Assembly: GCA_004335835.1 (NCBI GenBank)
Contig: RWJK01001691.1
Span: forward strand, 1 to 64,000
Origin: Scenedesmus sp. ARA3
Taxonomy: Eukaryota > Chlorophyta > Chlorophyceae > Sphaeropleales > Scenedesmaceae
Length of the DNA: 64,000 nt
Direction of reading: 5' to 3'
Part shown: in pieces, positions 39,593 through 49,833 of the stretch
How positions within the stretch are numbered: the first letter of the stretch is position 1
Layout of the letters: each line of letters begins with the position of its first letter
The notes under the pieces: model-generated
What the model saw: only the letters and a program-made list of their open reading frames with translations
Told to the model about the DNA's origin: nothing
Database searches by the model: none
Made by a program: the position numbers and the translations under genes

Positions 39593-39886
39593 TTAGGCGG
39601 CCTGCCAGGGCAGTGGCAGGTGCCCAAAGCTGGACAGCCTGCAGCTCCAAGTAAAGCTGTACACAGGTGTGGTCAAAGGACGCGCAGCCTGCTGCCGCTG
39701 CTCCTCCACATGCTTCCGCTGCTGCTGCTTCTCCAGCTCGGTGCCCTGCTTAGCCATCTGCTGCACCATGTGCTTCTTGTGCTTGCGCCCATACTCGTCA
39801 AACTTGGCCATGATATCCTCAAGCTTCTGAGAAAAGGTGCCACATCGGCCAGAGGCAGCACAGTTGGTCTCGGCAGGGGGCGCCAT
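39593..39886 (-). CDS. Hypothetical small protein, about 97 aa
   Basis: A continuous frame from ATG at 39886 (MAPPAETNCAASG) with a helical, strongly charged middle: KLEDIMAKFDEYGRKHKKHM then QQMAKQGTELEKQQQRKHVE. The text looks like a genuine amphipathic or coiled-coil helix. The C-terminal third, after PLTTPVYSF, has less protein-like text and could be read-through of an intron. No family recognised. It is head-to-head with the eL36 gene, which supports it being a real transcription unit. Confidence 0.42.
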   Translation of the reverse strand: MAPPAETNCAASGRCGTFSQKLEDIMAKFDEYGRKHKKHMVQQMAKQGTELEKQQQRKHVEEQRQQAARPLTTPVYSFTWSCRLSSFGHLPLPWQAA

Positions 39887-40395
39887 CACTGCTGACTATT
39901 GCTGACGAAGCGGTCTGGGGACTGAGCGTCAACGGCACTGCAGCGGTAGCAAAGGACAGGCAAGACAACAAGCACAGCGTCAGAAAGTGCAGGGAGAGCT
40001 GGCATGCGTTGCGGTAGGAGGCTGTTGCTGTGTCGAAAACGTCAGCAAACCCGCTTGGACCAGACCAAAACAAGACCAGCATGCGGCGAGTCGAAGCGGA
40101 GATAAAATGCACACAAGCTCAAAACGTAGGCCAGCAAACCAGATCACAGGTGCTAAACACAGGTGCTGCTCATCCCTGCCCACCTGTCGTGTCGTAAAAG
40201 CTGAGAAGCAAACGAGCACGCAGTGGTTTTGTTTACTGGTCCAGTTTCAAAAGCTACACATAGCAAGAGTAGTTGCAGCAGACGCCCTACATATTCAGAG
40301 CACAGCTTGTCATTTTGGCTGAACCCGGTGGTGGCTGCCCAGAGAAAGCTCAGCGCACTCCCGATCGGGGCCCTCTTTGTCACAAGCCCGTCAAG
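39887..40395. promoter_or_regulatory. Upstream region of eL36, possibly a divergent promoter
   Basis: 509 bases between the putative start of the small minus-strand gene and the eL36 ATG. No coding exon is evident. It should hold the ribosomal protein gene promoter; no specific box was assigned. Confidence 0.5.
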
Positions 40396-41495
40396 ATGAC
40401 TGCTACAGGCATTGCAGTGGGCGCCAACAAGGGCCATGTGGTCACCAAGCGTGACCTGGCTCCCAGGGCCTCTAGGCGCAAGGGGGTGAGTGTCTGTGGG
40501 TGAAAGCAGGTGTATATGCTTGTGCTGAAGTGGAGGCTGACGTGCGGGTGGTGTGGCTGCAGTACCTGAGCAAGAAGGTGAAGTTTGTGCGCGAGCTGGT
40601 GCGCGAGGTGGCTGGTCTGGCCCCCTATGAGAAGCGTATTATTGAGCTGCTGAAGGTTGGGAAGGATAAGCGCGCCCTGAAGGTCGCCAAGAGGAAGGTG
40701 TGCACCATGAGGGCCTGCAGCAGCACCAAAGGCAGCAGCAGCAACAGCAGCAGCAGACGCAGACGGCATAGCAGCAAGGCTGCAGAACAATCAGCCACAG
40801 AGCAGTGCAGGCGGCGTACGGTGATTTGAAGGACTTCAAGTCAGCACAGGGCTGCTTTGGAGCAGCGCTGCAAGAGCAGGGCCAGCAGCAGGCAGCAGCA
40901 GCCGCAGTCAGGCAGCTGCCCTGCTGCCGTATGCAGTTCACCTCGAAGGCGCTTGGCTTTCACAACAGCAGGCCACTGCTTCAGACAGACGGAACTATGT
41001 TGTAGCAGCCACCGGTCACGCAGCATCAGCAACGCAGCAACTGTGGCACAGCGCAGAACAGCTTGCGTTGTGACTGTGTGTATGGCAACTCGCGTGTCCA
41101 GCCAACGTCGCAGCTTGTCGGCCAGTTTCTTTTGTTGCTGTGCAGGCTGTTTCATCTAGGAGAGCAGCGTTAGGGTGATTGAGCAGCAGATACATGTATG
41201 CACCTGTCTGCACGGCACATGCTGTTCAGCCGTTATCATGACTAGCATGCTTAGCAGCTGCACTACACATGCAGCAGCTGTGATTATGCACAATGCACCA
41301 CAGACACGAATAAAGCTCGTTGCAGTTGTTCCATACTTGCCTGCTCACGCTGCTGCTCCTGTCGCTGCTCGTGTTCCTGCTGCTGCTGCTGCTGCTGCTT
41401 GTGTGCTGCAGCTGGGCACTCACCTGCGCGGCAAGAAGAAGAGGGAGGAGATGGCCGGCGTGCTGCGCAAGCAGCAGAAGGCAGCACACAAGTAA
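40396..41495 (+). CDS. RPL36: 60S ribosomal protein eL36
   Basis: Three exons in phase encode 102 aa: 40396-40485 ([20 protein letters not shown] then ASRRKG), 40563-40697 ([38 protein letters not shown]) and 41412-41495 ([14 protein letters not shown] then [12 protein letters not shown]). The length and the basic motifs [20 protein letters not shown] and LGTH.R.KKKREEM are diagnostic of eL36, a component of the large cytosolic ribosomal subunit. The second intron (40698-41411) is unusually long for so small a gene. It begins CAG-rich and ends in a (CTG)7 run just before the acceptor. Confidence 0.95.
40718..40762 (+). repeat. CAG-rich run just after the eL36 intron 2 donor
   Basis: Imperfect CAG units (GCAGCAGCACC, GGCAGCAGCAGCAAC, CAGCAGCAGCAG) start about 20 bases inside eL36 intron 2. 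They are complementary to the (CTG)7 run at its 3' end. Confidence 0.8.
41377..41397 (+). repeat. (CTG)7 before the eL36 exon 3 acceptor
   Basis: Seven CTG units ending 14 bases before the 3' splice site of intron 2. The intron's 5' end carries the complementary CAG run. Confidence 0.9.
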
Positions 41496-42373
41496 ATGCA
41501 GCTGCCCGCAACAGCTGGTACATCGGTGTGTAACCAACCTGTCTCTGGATGTTGGCTGAGCCCACGAGTTGCTGCAGCAACAGATACAGCGGCACATGCA
41601 GCAGCATGTGGCGGTAGCAGCAGCGCAGCAGTTGCAGGATCCTGGCAACAACCACAGCAACAGCAGCAGCTGGGTGCAGCTGCAGCAGCAGCAGCGCCCA
41701 TATGGTGCAAGGAGGTGGGATTGTTGATCTGGTAACGCATCTGCCTTGGTTTGCAATTGACCAATGCCTCTACATAGTGCCAGGTTGTGAGATCGTTGTA
41801 GTCTGCCTCATCGCACACGTGTCACGCTTCAGTTACTCGCTGCAGCAGTGCAAATGCATCACAATGGCAGCTTGCTCGTGCAGCTGTAGCATTGCAGCAG
41901 CAGTGGCAGATGTTCTGAAGGCCGGGTTCGTGCGAGCAGCATGTCAGCAGCACCACAGCAGCAGTAACAGCAGCTGCCACAGCTACATGCGGTAGACCCA
42001 ACAGTTTCTAAGGGAGTGTATGTGACGTCATATGGTGTAGTCTGTCAGCAAACTCGCGCAGGCTGCACAGACCACATGCATGTGCAGGTTGGTTGCGCAA
42101 CTCGCAATGTATCGCATACTACGTCAATCCCTGCTGTCAGGCAGTGCAGTGCATTGTGTGAGCGGGTGCAGGCACGGTCAGCTAGATTATCACGGTGACG
42201 ATCAGGGCTCAGCCATGCAAAGCGGGTTTTGGCTACATGGGTCAGGCAGCTTGGCAAACATGCAATCAGTGGTAGCACACGGCAGCAGCCTCCACAAGCC
42301 TCTGCATATCAAGCACCCCCGTTGCTGATACACGCCCCACGGCTTGTTCAGACCGTCATAGTGTGACCGTCAG
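41496..42373. other. eL36 3' region and unassigned sequence
   Basis: After the eL36 stop there is a plus-strand TGTAA at 41529-41533, then CAG/CTG-rich sequence. No convincing gene is seen, though plus-strand 5' exons belonging to the exon-like pieces at 42374 and 42627 might hide here. Confidence 0.4.
41529..41533 (+). terminator. TGTAA polyadenylation-type signal for eL36
   Basis: TGTAA 34 bases after the eL36 stop codon. The spacing is short but possible for a ribosomal protein mRNA. Confidence 0.35.
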
Positions 42374-42671
42374 TTGTCGGACAACGTGTCCATCAAGTTG
42401 GACTTGATCGAAGTTAGCAAGGACGATGCATCGACTGTGATGTTCTACAACATCACAGCCCATCGCGTGGTGAGCGAGACATGGCAGGATTGTGTTACAC
42501 AAAAAGCTGTAGGTAAACCCCAAGAGCCAACACACCCGTCACACGCGACGATGCAGCCGAGTTTCAGCGGTGACACCGGCCAACTTCGCAATGCGCAAAA
42601 CTGTGCAACATTAGCAACAAGTGCAGGACAAAGACACCTGGCAGTACCATGATGGCGCCAGTGAGGTGTAG
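42374..42671 (+). other. Two orphan exon-like segments, possible 3' end of an unknown gene
   Basis: 42374-42469 is exactly 32 codons flanked by CAG and GTGAGC, and reads LSDNVSIKLDLIEVSKDDAS then TVMFYNITAHRV. 42627-42671 follows a GTGCAG acceptor and reads DKDTWQYHDGASEV then TAG, in matching phase. The joined text looks like a protein C-terminus. No family recognised and no upstream exon found. Possibly a gene remnant, an alternative 3' exon, or chance. Confidence 0.35.
42495..42499 (-). terminator. TGTAA polyadenylation-type signal for malate dehydrogenase
   Basis: TTACA on the plus strand, about 410 bases past the MDH stop. This is a normal 3' UTR length for a chlorophyte gene. Confidence 0.45.
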
Positions 42672-42907
42672 CACACCACGCTGGTTGCAACTTTGAGCCA
42701 TGTTATCAAGCTGGACGGTAGACACACACGCATACAGCACAGCACACCCACGGCGGCAGTGCTGCAGCGCAGCTTCCCTTGCCCCAAAGTGGCCTTCAGC
42801 CTTGCCTCATCTGCACCGTCCCGCAAGACACCAACCAGCGTCCGCTGAACATGTAGCAAGCTCAGCAAGCTGCTGCAGCTGCTGCTGATGTGTTTGCAGC
42901 TGCTGCT

Positions 42908-45900
42908 TTAGTTCTCGCGCACAAACTTGAAGCCCTTCTCAATGGATGCAGCCAGCTCGGGCTTCATCGCTGCAAAGGCCTCCTTCTCGTAGTCGCTCAT
43001 GCTGCCGATGGGGTGGATGGTCTCCACACCTGCAGCGCAGCGATGCCCAACAAAGCAGTGTGGACAAGACAGCATGATGTATAGCACGCAGGGGACAGTT
43101 GCGGCTGACTAAGCAATGCAAGAGACGCGGACTGAGAGGCGCCGCAGAGCAGGTGCAGTGCGCTGCCAGCACACGTGTCAGCTGCGTGGCTGCTGCCTTG
43201 TGATACTCAACCTGTGTCAGCCTAGCAACGTGCCCCAAAGCATATGCAGAGTCAGGCAGCACCGTGGGCAATGTGTTCATGCAGTATGATAGAGCAAGCA
43301 ACACCATTACAAACAGGAACGATCAGCTCCTACCAGAACCATGTGATAGTGACGGAGCAACAACCACTACAGCAAAGAAACAATGAGCGTGCAGCAGCAA
43401 CTCACCCTCAGTGCCGAGCTTGACCTTGGTTGCGAAGAAGGGCAGGTCGGTGACCTCGCTCTCCACGTAGGTGCACTCGGTGGCGGTGGCGCCGTTCATG
43501 CCGCGCAGGCACGCGTCAGCAAACAGTGCTGCTGCGTACGCCATGGACAGCGTGGCAGAGCCCTGCAGGGATCGGACAGATACAGATAGATACAAACATA
43601 CAGGTATGAGTCTCATACCAGAAAGAGTTGCAGACTGTCCAAAACAAGCCTGACAGCAGTTCGTGGAAGCATCCGCAAGATCAGACCATGTGGAGACAGC
43701 TTGATATGCAACACCGCGGAAGCGGCCTCAAGAGATTTGCTGGACTGCGCAACGCTACTGCAGGTGTGGCTGCAGTGCTTGGCAGGCTAGCAGCTTGAGA
43801 GCTTGATAGCTCAGCTAGGCTGTAGTTGAATCAGTTTCAGGCATGTGTGCTGTTCAGGCATGTGTGATGTTCAGGCATGTGTGCTGCACAGCCCATAACT
43901 TCAACATGTGCCCTCACCTTGCCGGCCTTGGCCTCCACCACCTCAGTGCCGCCGTCCTGGGTGCGCTTGGTCAGCGCATCGATGACGTCAGCGGGGGTGC
44001 TGGAGGGCATGGTGGGGGTGGCCTGCAGGTGCGGTGCAAAAGGCACAGAGAGTTAAGCCTGAATTAGCATAGGCAAGACTGAGCACATACAGTAGGCAGG
44101 CATGCTCACATGCTCGACTGCGCCCCAGCAATGAGCGCGCCCTCAGCAGAAGAAGCTTGACTACACGTGTGTTGAAGAAGCACCGCACTATGATCCACAT
44201 ATGTTCAGAAGCGCCACGGCAGTTGCTGTAGCTCTTGGCCGTTGCTGGTCAATGTCTTGCTGATGCTGGTGTTCAAGTCTGCTGCTGCTGCTGCTGCCGT
44301 GGCTCACCTGGCTGAAAAGTGGCAGGATGGTGATGCCTGCGTGGCCTCCCACCACAGGCACGTCCACCTGGCTCACATCCAGGCCCAGCTTCTCAGCGTA
44401 GAAGGTCTTGGCACGCACCTGCAGCGGCAGTTGGAACATGGCAACGACAATGAGCTGTTACTGGTGCAACATTAATTGACCGCATGAGAGGTCCTGGGTC
44501 GCTGGCAACAACTTGCTCGTTTACACTGCACTAGCTGAGCGGCTGTGTTGCAAGCTGTTGAACACAAGCGTATAAAGCTGTGCGGCTGTGCGCGGCACGT
44601 CAGCGGCTATAAGCAGCCCCAGGGCACGCACCACGTCCAGCGTGGTCACGCCCATGAGCTTGCGCTTGTCGTACACGCCCATCTTGCGCAGCGCCTCGGC
44701 GGCGATGGGCACGGTGGAGTTGACGGGGTTGGAGATGATGTTCAGGATGGCCTGGCAGCAGGGGGTGACAAGTGAGGCAGCAACGTCAGCAGCAGCAGCA
44801 GGACTTGGTCAGATGGCAGGAAGGTGCGCCAAATCAGAAGCATATGCAGCCTTACCCTACCAGTGTTCAAGGCAAATGCAGCAAGTGCAGCAATGCGACT
44901 TAGGCCTGGCTGTCTTGTGCCCGGCTGCCAGCTGTTCAACGGTGCAAGTCGCATTCCACAGGTGCGGTTGGCGCAGCTTGTGCACTGCTGAGCCGCATGC
45001 TGCCGAGCAACTGCTTGCCACGAGTCATGAAAGTTTTGACAGGGGGCCACCCCCCCACAGTGCTGCTGCTGCTGCTGCCGCTGCGTCTCACCCCTGGGCA
45101 GTGCTTGCCGCAGGCCTCCACCAGGCCCTTCACGATGCCTGCGTTGATCTGCAGCCGGTGTCAGCAGCAGCAATGCAGAAGCATCAGTGCTGTGGGTGAT
45201 GGGCTCCGCAGGGAGAATGCGAGTGCGCAGCAAGATGTGCAGAATGCTGCAGTGCAACATCAGGACATTATGCGCGATGCAAGCAGACCATCAATCCGCA
45301 CAGCTCACAGTGTGCACTTCAAGAAAGGCACCAAGCAACGAATCCTAAGCTTTTGGAGGACCAAAGTAACAGGAGCAACATTGCTCGATGCGTGCCTGTG
45401 ATGCGGCACCAGAGGCATGCATCAGCAATGTTTGGATTTCGTCCCCCCTGGTAACAAAAAAAAATCAGCAATGTTTGCTCCAGTCACTGGGTGGTACAGT
45501 GGTACAGTGCTCCAGTATGCATGTGTGCAATCTGCAGCGGACCAGTGGCTACCAGTGAACGAGATGCCAAAGCTTATGTGCTGCAACCGTCAGCACCCTA
45601 CTGTTCACATTTGTGCATGTGGGAGGGGTGCTGGCACACCCGGTCTGCTGCAGGAGTGCTAACCACGGTGCTTCCAACTCAATCACACAATGGCATACCT
45701 AACCGGTACCAGCAGCACACTATTGCTGCGGTTTGGTTTCAAGTCCTCGCGCGCTGCTCACCTTGAAGAGGTCATCGCGGGTCATGCCAGGCTTGCGGGG
45801 CACTCCAGCAGGGATGATCACCAGGTCGCAGCCCTTGAGCGCATCTGCCAGCTGGTCGGGGCCCTCAAAGCCCTGAGGAGCAAACGACGTTGATGCGGGC

Positions 45901-46461
45901 TCAATTGCTGATGATGTGCTCGAAACAGCAGCATTCTAAGGAGCACAAGAACACAACAGAGTTGGCTCAATTGCTGATGGGCTAGAACAGCAGCAGATCC
46001 TAGCGGGTGTGCTGCTGACAGTAGCCTGTACAGAAGCACTGCCAACCCACCTTGGCCTGTGCGCGGCTGTTGATGTGGCTGACATCGGCACCGACACCCC
46101 TGGTGCCGGCCACATCGTACAGAGACAGCTGTGACACTTGGGGGTTCATCTGCGAGCAGAGCAGGCGGGGGTTGGTGCGAAGTCAGATCGGATGCAGTAA
46201 GCGCCCAATGCCTTCAGGCAATGCGCAGTGTAGTTGATCATACCACGAAATCAAAAAATAACTGCGATGCAGAGCACGTCAAGCCCAGCAAACCCAGCTA
46301 CAGTAGGCACGCACCTTCATCAGCAGGGACAGGGGCTGGCCGATGCCACCTGCGGCGCCCAGAACGGCAACCTTGCGCTCCTTACCAGCGCGAGTGGAGA
46401 ACTCGGCTGCGCTCTCTGACACGGCCTTCCATGTCTGGGCCAGGACGCGTGCGCTCCTCAT
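42908..46461 (-). CDS. MDH: NAD-dependent malate dehydrogenase, probably mitochondrial
   Basis: Nine exons close in phase (46461-46315, 46149-46051, 45872-45762, 45148-45092, 44751-44632, 44418-44308, 44022-43918, 43562-43406, 43029-42908) and give 342 aa. It interconverts malate and oxaloacetate with NAD. The Rossmann start is [20 protein letters not shown]. Next come the substrate-binding [17 protein letters not shown], then [23 protein letters not shown], the catalytic-His segment [14 protein letters not shown], and the C-terminus [10 protein letters not shown]. The first ~30 residues ([17 protein letters not shown]) are basic and lack acidic residues at the start, as in a mitochondrial presequence; a peroxisomal or plastid isoform is the alternative. 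An in-frame ATG at 46494 would add 11 residues; 46461 is preferred as the more typical presequence start. Confidence 0.9.
43836..43886 (+). repeat. Three 17-base tandem repeats in an MDH intron
   Basis: Three head-to-tail copies of a 17-base unit starting TTCAGGCATGTGTG (43836-43852, 43853-43869, 43870-43886); the middle copy differs by one base. It lies in the intron between MDH exons 7 and 8. Confidence 0.9.
44787..44801 (+). repeat. (CAG)5, sense CTG, near an MDH 3' splice site
   Basis: On the MDH strand this is (CTG)5, about 36-50 bases before the acceptor of the exon beginning [12 protein letters not shown]. The same intron has sense CAG near its donor (45063-45077). Confidence 0.85.
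45063..45077 (+). repeat. (CTG)5, sense CAG, just after an MDH donor
   Basis: On the MDH strand this is (CAG)5, starting about 14 bases inside the intron that follows the exon ending CGKHCPG. It pairs in principle with the sense CTG run at 44787-44801. Confidence 0.85.
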
Positions 46462-46901
46462 GGTTGCTGTTCTGTGGCGCGTGGGTAAAGGCAAAGGCTC
46501 TTAGTCTGAGCCTGGTGATGAGATAGGAGAGTTCCCAGCCGAATGCGCCAGTATTGAGCACATGAGACGCTGTAGTAGTAATAACCTGTTAGACGTTGTT
46601 TAGCGGCTTTGGGCGTATGATTTCAGGGCGTTCGGCTTTGTTATTTGCTAGTCAGCATATTTAAAGGAGGATCACGGCCCTGGGTGTTCATGTGGACGTC
46701 GTTGACCGAACATACATATCCTGTACTGCTGCTGATACTGAGATACATTTGCATGCCAAGGTGCTGCTGATCTTTTGTGCAGACAAGCTGCACCGAAGCG
46801 AAGCTGCTCCACGCATACACCTTTAGCTCTGCTGATATCACACCTTCTTCTGATAACACCAACACGCGGCTTGCTGCACACACACTGCACATGCACAACA
46901 G
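46462..46901. promoter_or_regulatory. Divergent promoter between MDH and the 2OG-Fe(II) oxygenase
   Basis: 440 bases between two opposed start codons, with no coding text recognised. An out-of-frame upstream ATG at 46891 lies 11 bases before the oxygenase start and may lower its initiation. Confidence 0.55.
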
Positions 46902-48127
46902 ATGGGTGCATCACAGAATAGGGCCATCTATGAACACTTCCTGACACAGCAAGAAACCCAGCAGCTGCTGTTCATCCATAGAGCTCTAGCTGTCAATGGA
47001 TACCGGCCCCACGTGCGCTCTCTGACACTTTTTGATGTCGTGCTGGCGGAGCCACGCCTACTGCCACCACTGGTGCGCTGCTGTGGCAAACCATGACAAC
47101 TCTTTGATTTATCGCATCACATCAGCAGCTCACTGCAGCAACACATGTGTCAGGAAGCCAACGACAAAGAACAAATAGCACGTATAATCAGCAGCAGACA
47201 TGTCTGCATTGCTGAGACTGGTCTCCAGACCTGTCACAATAAGAGGTGCAGCACCAGGGGGTTGCTGATGGCATGTTTGTGTCTAGTTGTGATCACCGGA
47301 TGGCGTTCACGTAGCTGATGTTGCAAATCTTTGCAGGTGCATGTGCGCCAGCTAGTGCTTGATGCTGTGGAGGAGCACTTCGACAAGCCCTGCCAGGTGC
47401 ATACATGGCCATGTGCATAGCTCTCCTTCCCTAGATCAAAGTGTACTACGTTGCAAGAGTTGTAGGTCGAGTTCAGAAGTGCAAAGTTGCAGGAGGCTTG
47501 CCCGCTGCTGATGTGTAGAACATGTGACTTTTTACTTGTCACAAGCCACGTGTATGGAACCGCTGCAGCTGCTGCTGTTGGGCAGCGCCAATCGCATGTT
47601 CACACCGGACACCATAGATGCAAGAAAGCATGTGCTAGTAAGCAGCACTGCCAGAACAGCAGCGCTCAAGTGCAGCTGGTATGTTTGCGTTGTTTGTGTC
47701 AGCACGCGCGTTGGTCCAAGTGCTGCCCCTGCTGCCGCCTGTGCGCCCCTGTCGGTGTTCTGCAAATGGGGTTCAGGTGTTTGTTGAGCACACCAGCCTC
47801 ATCAGTTGGGGCCCTGGCGCAAGCATCGGCTGGCACCACGACTCCAACAGGTGCGGCAGTGACCATCAAAAGCTTGCCGGCAACGCACGACAGCTGCACA
47901 CCAGTGGCTACCACAGACCCGGGCAGCGCATGCACAGCAATACATTTGCTTGTCGCAAAGTCACGACCATTTGCTCTTTGACTAAATACATGGCTTTGGT
48001 TGTTCAACACATGCTAATACAGTCATTGCACCACATACTGTCGAGTGCGTTTGAAGTGCTGCTGAATTCACCAACTACGCTGCAAAAAAGCACTGCGGCA
48101 TTACCCAGCCGCCTGAAACTGCACTTC

Positions 48128-48183
<56 letters not shown>

Positions 48184-48233
48184 NNNNNNNNNNNNNNNNN
48201 NNNNNNNNNNNNNNNNNNNNNNNNNNNNNNNNN

Positions 48234-48294
<61 letters not shown>

Positions 48295-49590
48295 CATCCG
48301 CCAGGGAGTACCTGGCGCAGCGCCACTTCAGCGCTGTGCTGTACCTCAACAGCAGCAATGCTGACTTCAGCGGGGGCACCTTCTGCTTCCAGTCAGGCAG
48401 AGGGCCGCTGCGCATACAGCCCAGCGCAGGTGAGGGCAGCAGCTGGCAGCTGTGGCGGCATCCGCAGCAACATGTGCTGCTGTGTTGCTTCACAGTGCTG
48501 CTGCTGCTGAGCCAGCGCATGTCTCCTGCACTACAGATTCATCGTATATGAACAGGCATGCCAGCAGCTGCTGCTCCTCTACCAATCTCTAGTCAAACAT
48601 TTCATGGCTCACGAGCAAAGTATGAGCGAGCGCTGGGTGATGCGACACGTGCTTGCGCTTCTGCTTGCGCTGCTGGGCTGCAGGCATGCTGCTGCTGTAC
48701 ACTGCTGATGCCAGCAACGTGCACCAAGTGGAGCCTGTCACTGCTGGCGAGCGCGCCACGCTGACCATGTGGTTCACACTGGAGCAGGAGCACCAGGAGG
48801 ACAAGAAGGTGAGCGCAGCAGCAGCAGCAGCAGCAGCAGCTGGTGCGCTCAGCAAGCTGGCTGGCAGCAAGCTACCTACGCTGTCTTGTGATAGTCTACA
48901 TGGATTTTGGAGTCCATTCTTTGTGCATATTTGAGCTGTTTGTGCAGTGTGCAGGTGGCAGTTGCGGAGTCTGGCTCCTGTGCCATGCTGGTTGCCCGTG
49001 TATTGTCCCCATGTCTGCTGTTACTGTCTGACTCATGAGTGGCGCAGTGCGGCACTGCAACAAGTTACTGTTCCTGCTGCTGCTGCTGCTGTTGTCTCTG
49101 CTGCAAGGTGCTGGCTGCGCTGTCGTCGCCTGCAATGCGCGGCTCAGGGCTGCCGCCCAGCATGTACCAGCAGGCGCCTGACGGCCCTGACATACGGCTG
49201 GGCCCACTGCAGCAGCTTGGAGTGGAGCTTGCCAGCCAGCAGCATCAGCAGCACCATCATGAACCGCAGCAGCAGCAACATGAACAGCAGCTGCAGGAGC
49301 AACCTCCTGCAGGATCACAGCAGGAGCAGCAGCAGCGAGCACAGGAGCATGATCAACAGTTTGCGTTGATGGCAGCAGGGCAAACCATCTGTGGTACAGC
49401 ATGCATGTGCTTCAGCAGCGTCCAGCAGGCAGCGCTGGTGTTGTATATGCTGCAGTGGAAGCTGTGCCCTCACAGGCACCCACTCGGCCCTGTGTATGCC
49501 GATGGTGCAGCAGGCCACAACCAGCAGCACCACCACCCTAATGGCAGCTTGGCTGCTAAGCCCATGCACCAGCAACCGGAGCAGCAAACT

Positions 49591-49621
<31 letters not shown>

Positions 49622-49833
49622 TGGAGCAGCCGGTGTGTCAGGTGCATGCACCCTGTGGCTGCTACACAGATGCTAAGCTGCTGGGCCGCGCCAGGCAGCT
49701 GCTGCAGGAGTACCTCGCTACAGCTGGTGAGCAGCTGGAACAGCTGCTGCCGGTGTGGCAGCAGCTAGGTGCGCTGGTGGCGCCAGCAGCAAGTGAGCAG
49801 CATCATATGCATGTGCTGGCTGACCGCTGTTAG
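46902..49833 (+). CDS. 2-oxoglutarate/Fe(II)-dependent oxygenase, prolyl-4-hydroxylase-like fold
   Basis: Six exons close in phase (46902-47072, 47337-47396, 47777-47850, 48305-48429, 48684-48808, 49108-49833), giving 426 aa. The double-stranded beta-helix iron site is visible: the HxD of SIGWHHDSN near residues 97-99, and the distal His with the 2OG-binding Arg in ADASNVHQVEPVTAGERATL near 157 and 167. Between them are FSAVLYLNSSNADFSGGTF and the turn LRIQPSAG. The text resembles, from memory, plant P4H/PKHD-type oxygenases of unproven substrate. The C-terminal ~200 residues are Gln/His-rich (HQQHHHEPQQQQHEQ, an 11-Gln run) and end with a Cys/Leu segment. The N-terminal ~55 residues carry no recognised domain, and a further upstream exon is possible. 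No signal peptide is evident. Confidence 0.8.
48131..48292 (+). repeat. CTG microsatellite interrupted by a 50-N assembly gap
   Basis: CTG units run from 48131 to 48183, followed by N at 48184-48233, then CTG units (one TTG) to about 48292. It lies in oxygenase intron 3 (47851-48304) and ends about 12 bases before the acceptor. The true repeat length is unknown because the gap is a fixed-size placeholder. The coding sequence is not affected. Confidence 0.95.
48816..48839 (+). repeat. (CAG)8 just after an oxygenase donor
   Basis: Eight CAG units begin 7 bases into the intron 48809-49107. The other end of the same intron carries (CTG)6. Confidence 0.9.
49074..49091 (+). repeat. (CTG)6 before an oxygenase acceptor
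   Basis: Six CTG units end 16 bases before the acceptor at 49107. They are complementary to the CAG run at the 5' end of the same 299-base intron. Confidence 0.9.

Noticed and set aside
48004..48520. Open frames across the N gap with homopolymer residues
   Set aside because: They are CTG/CAG readings plus unknown bases inside an oxygenase intron.
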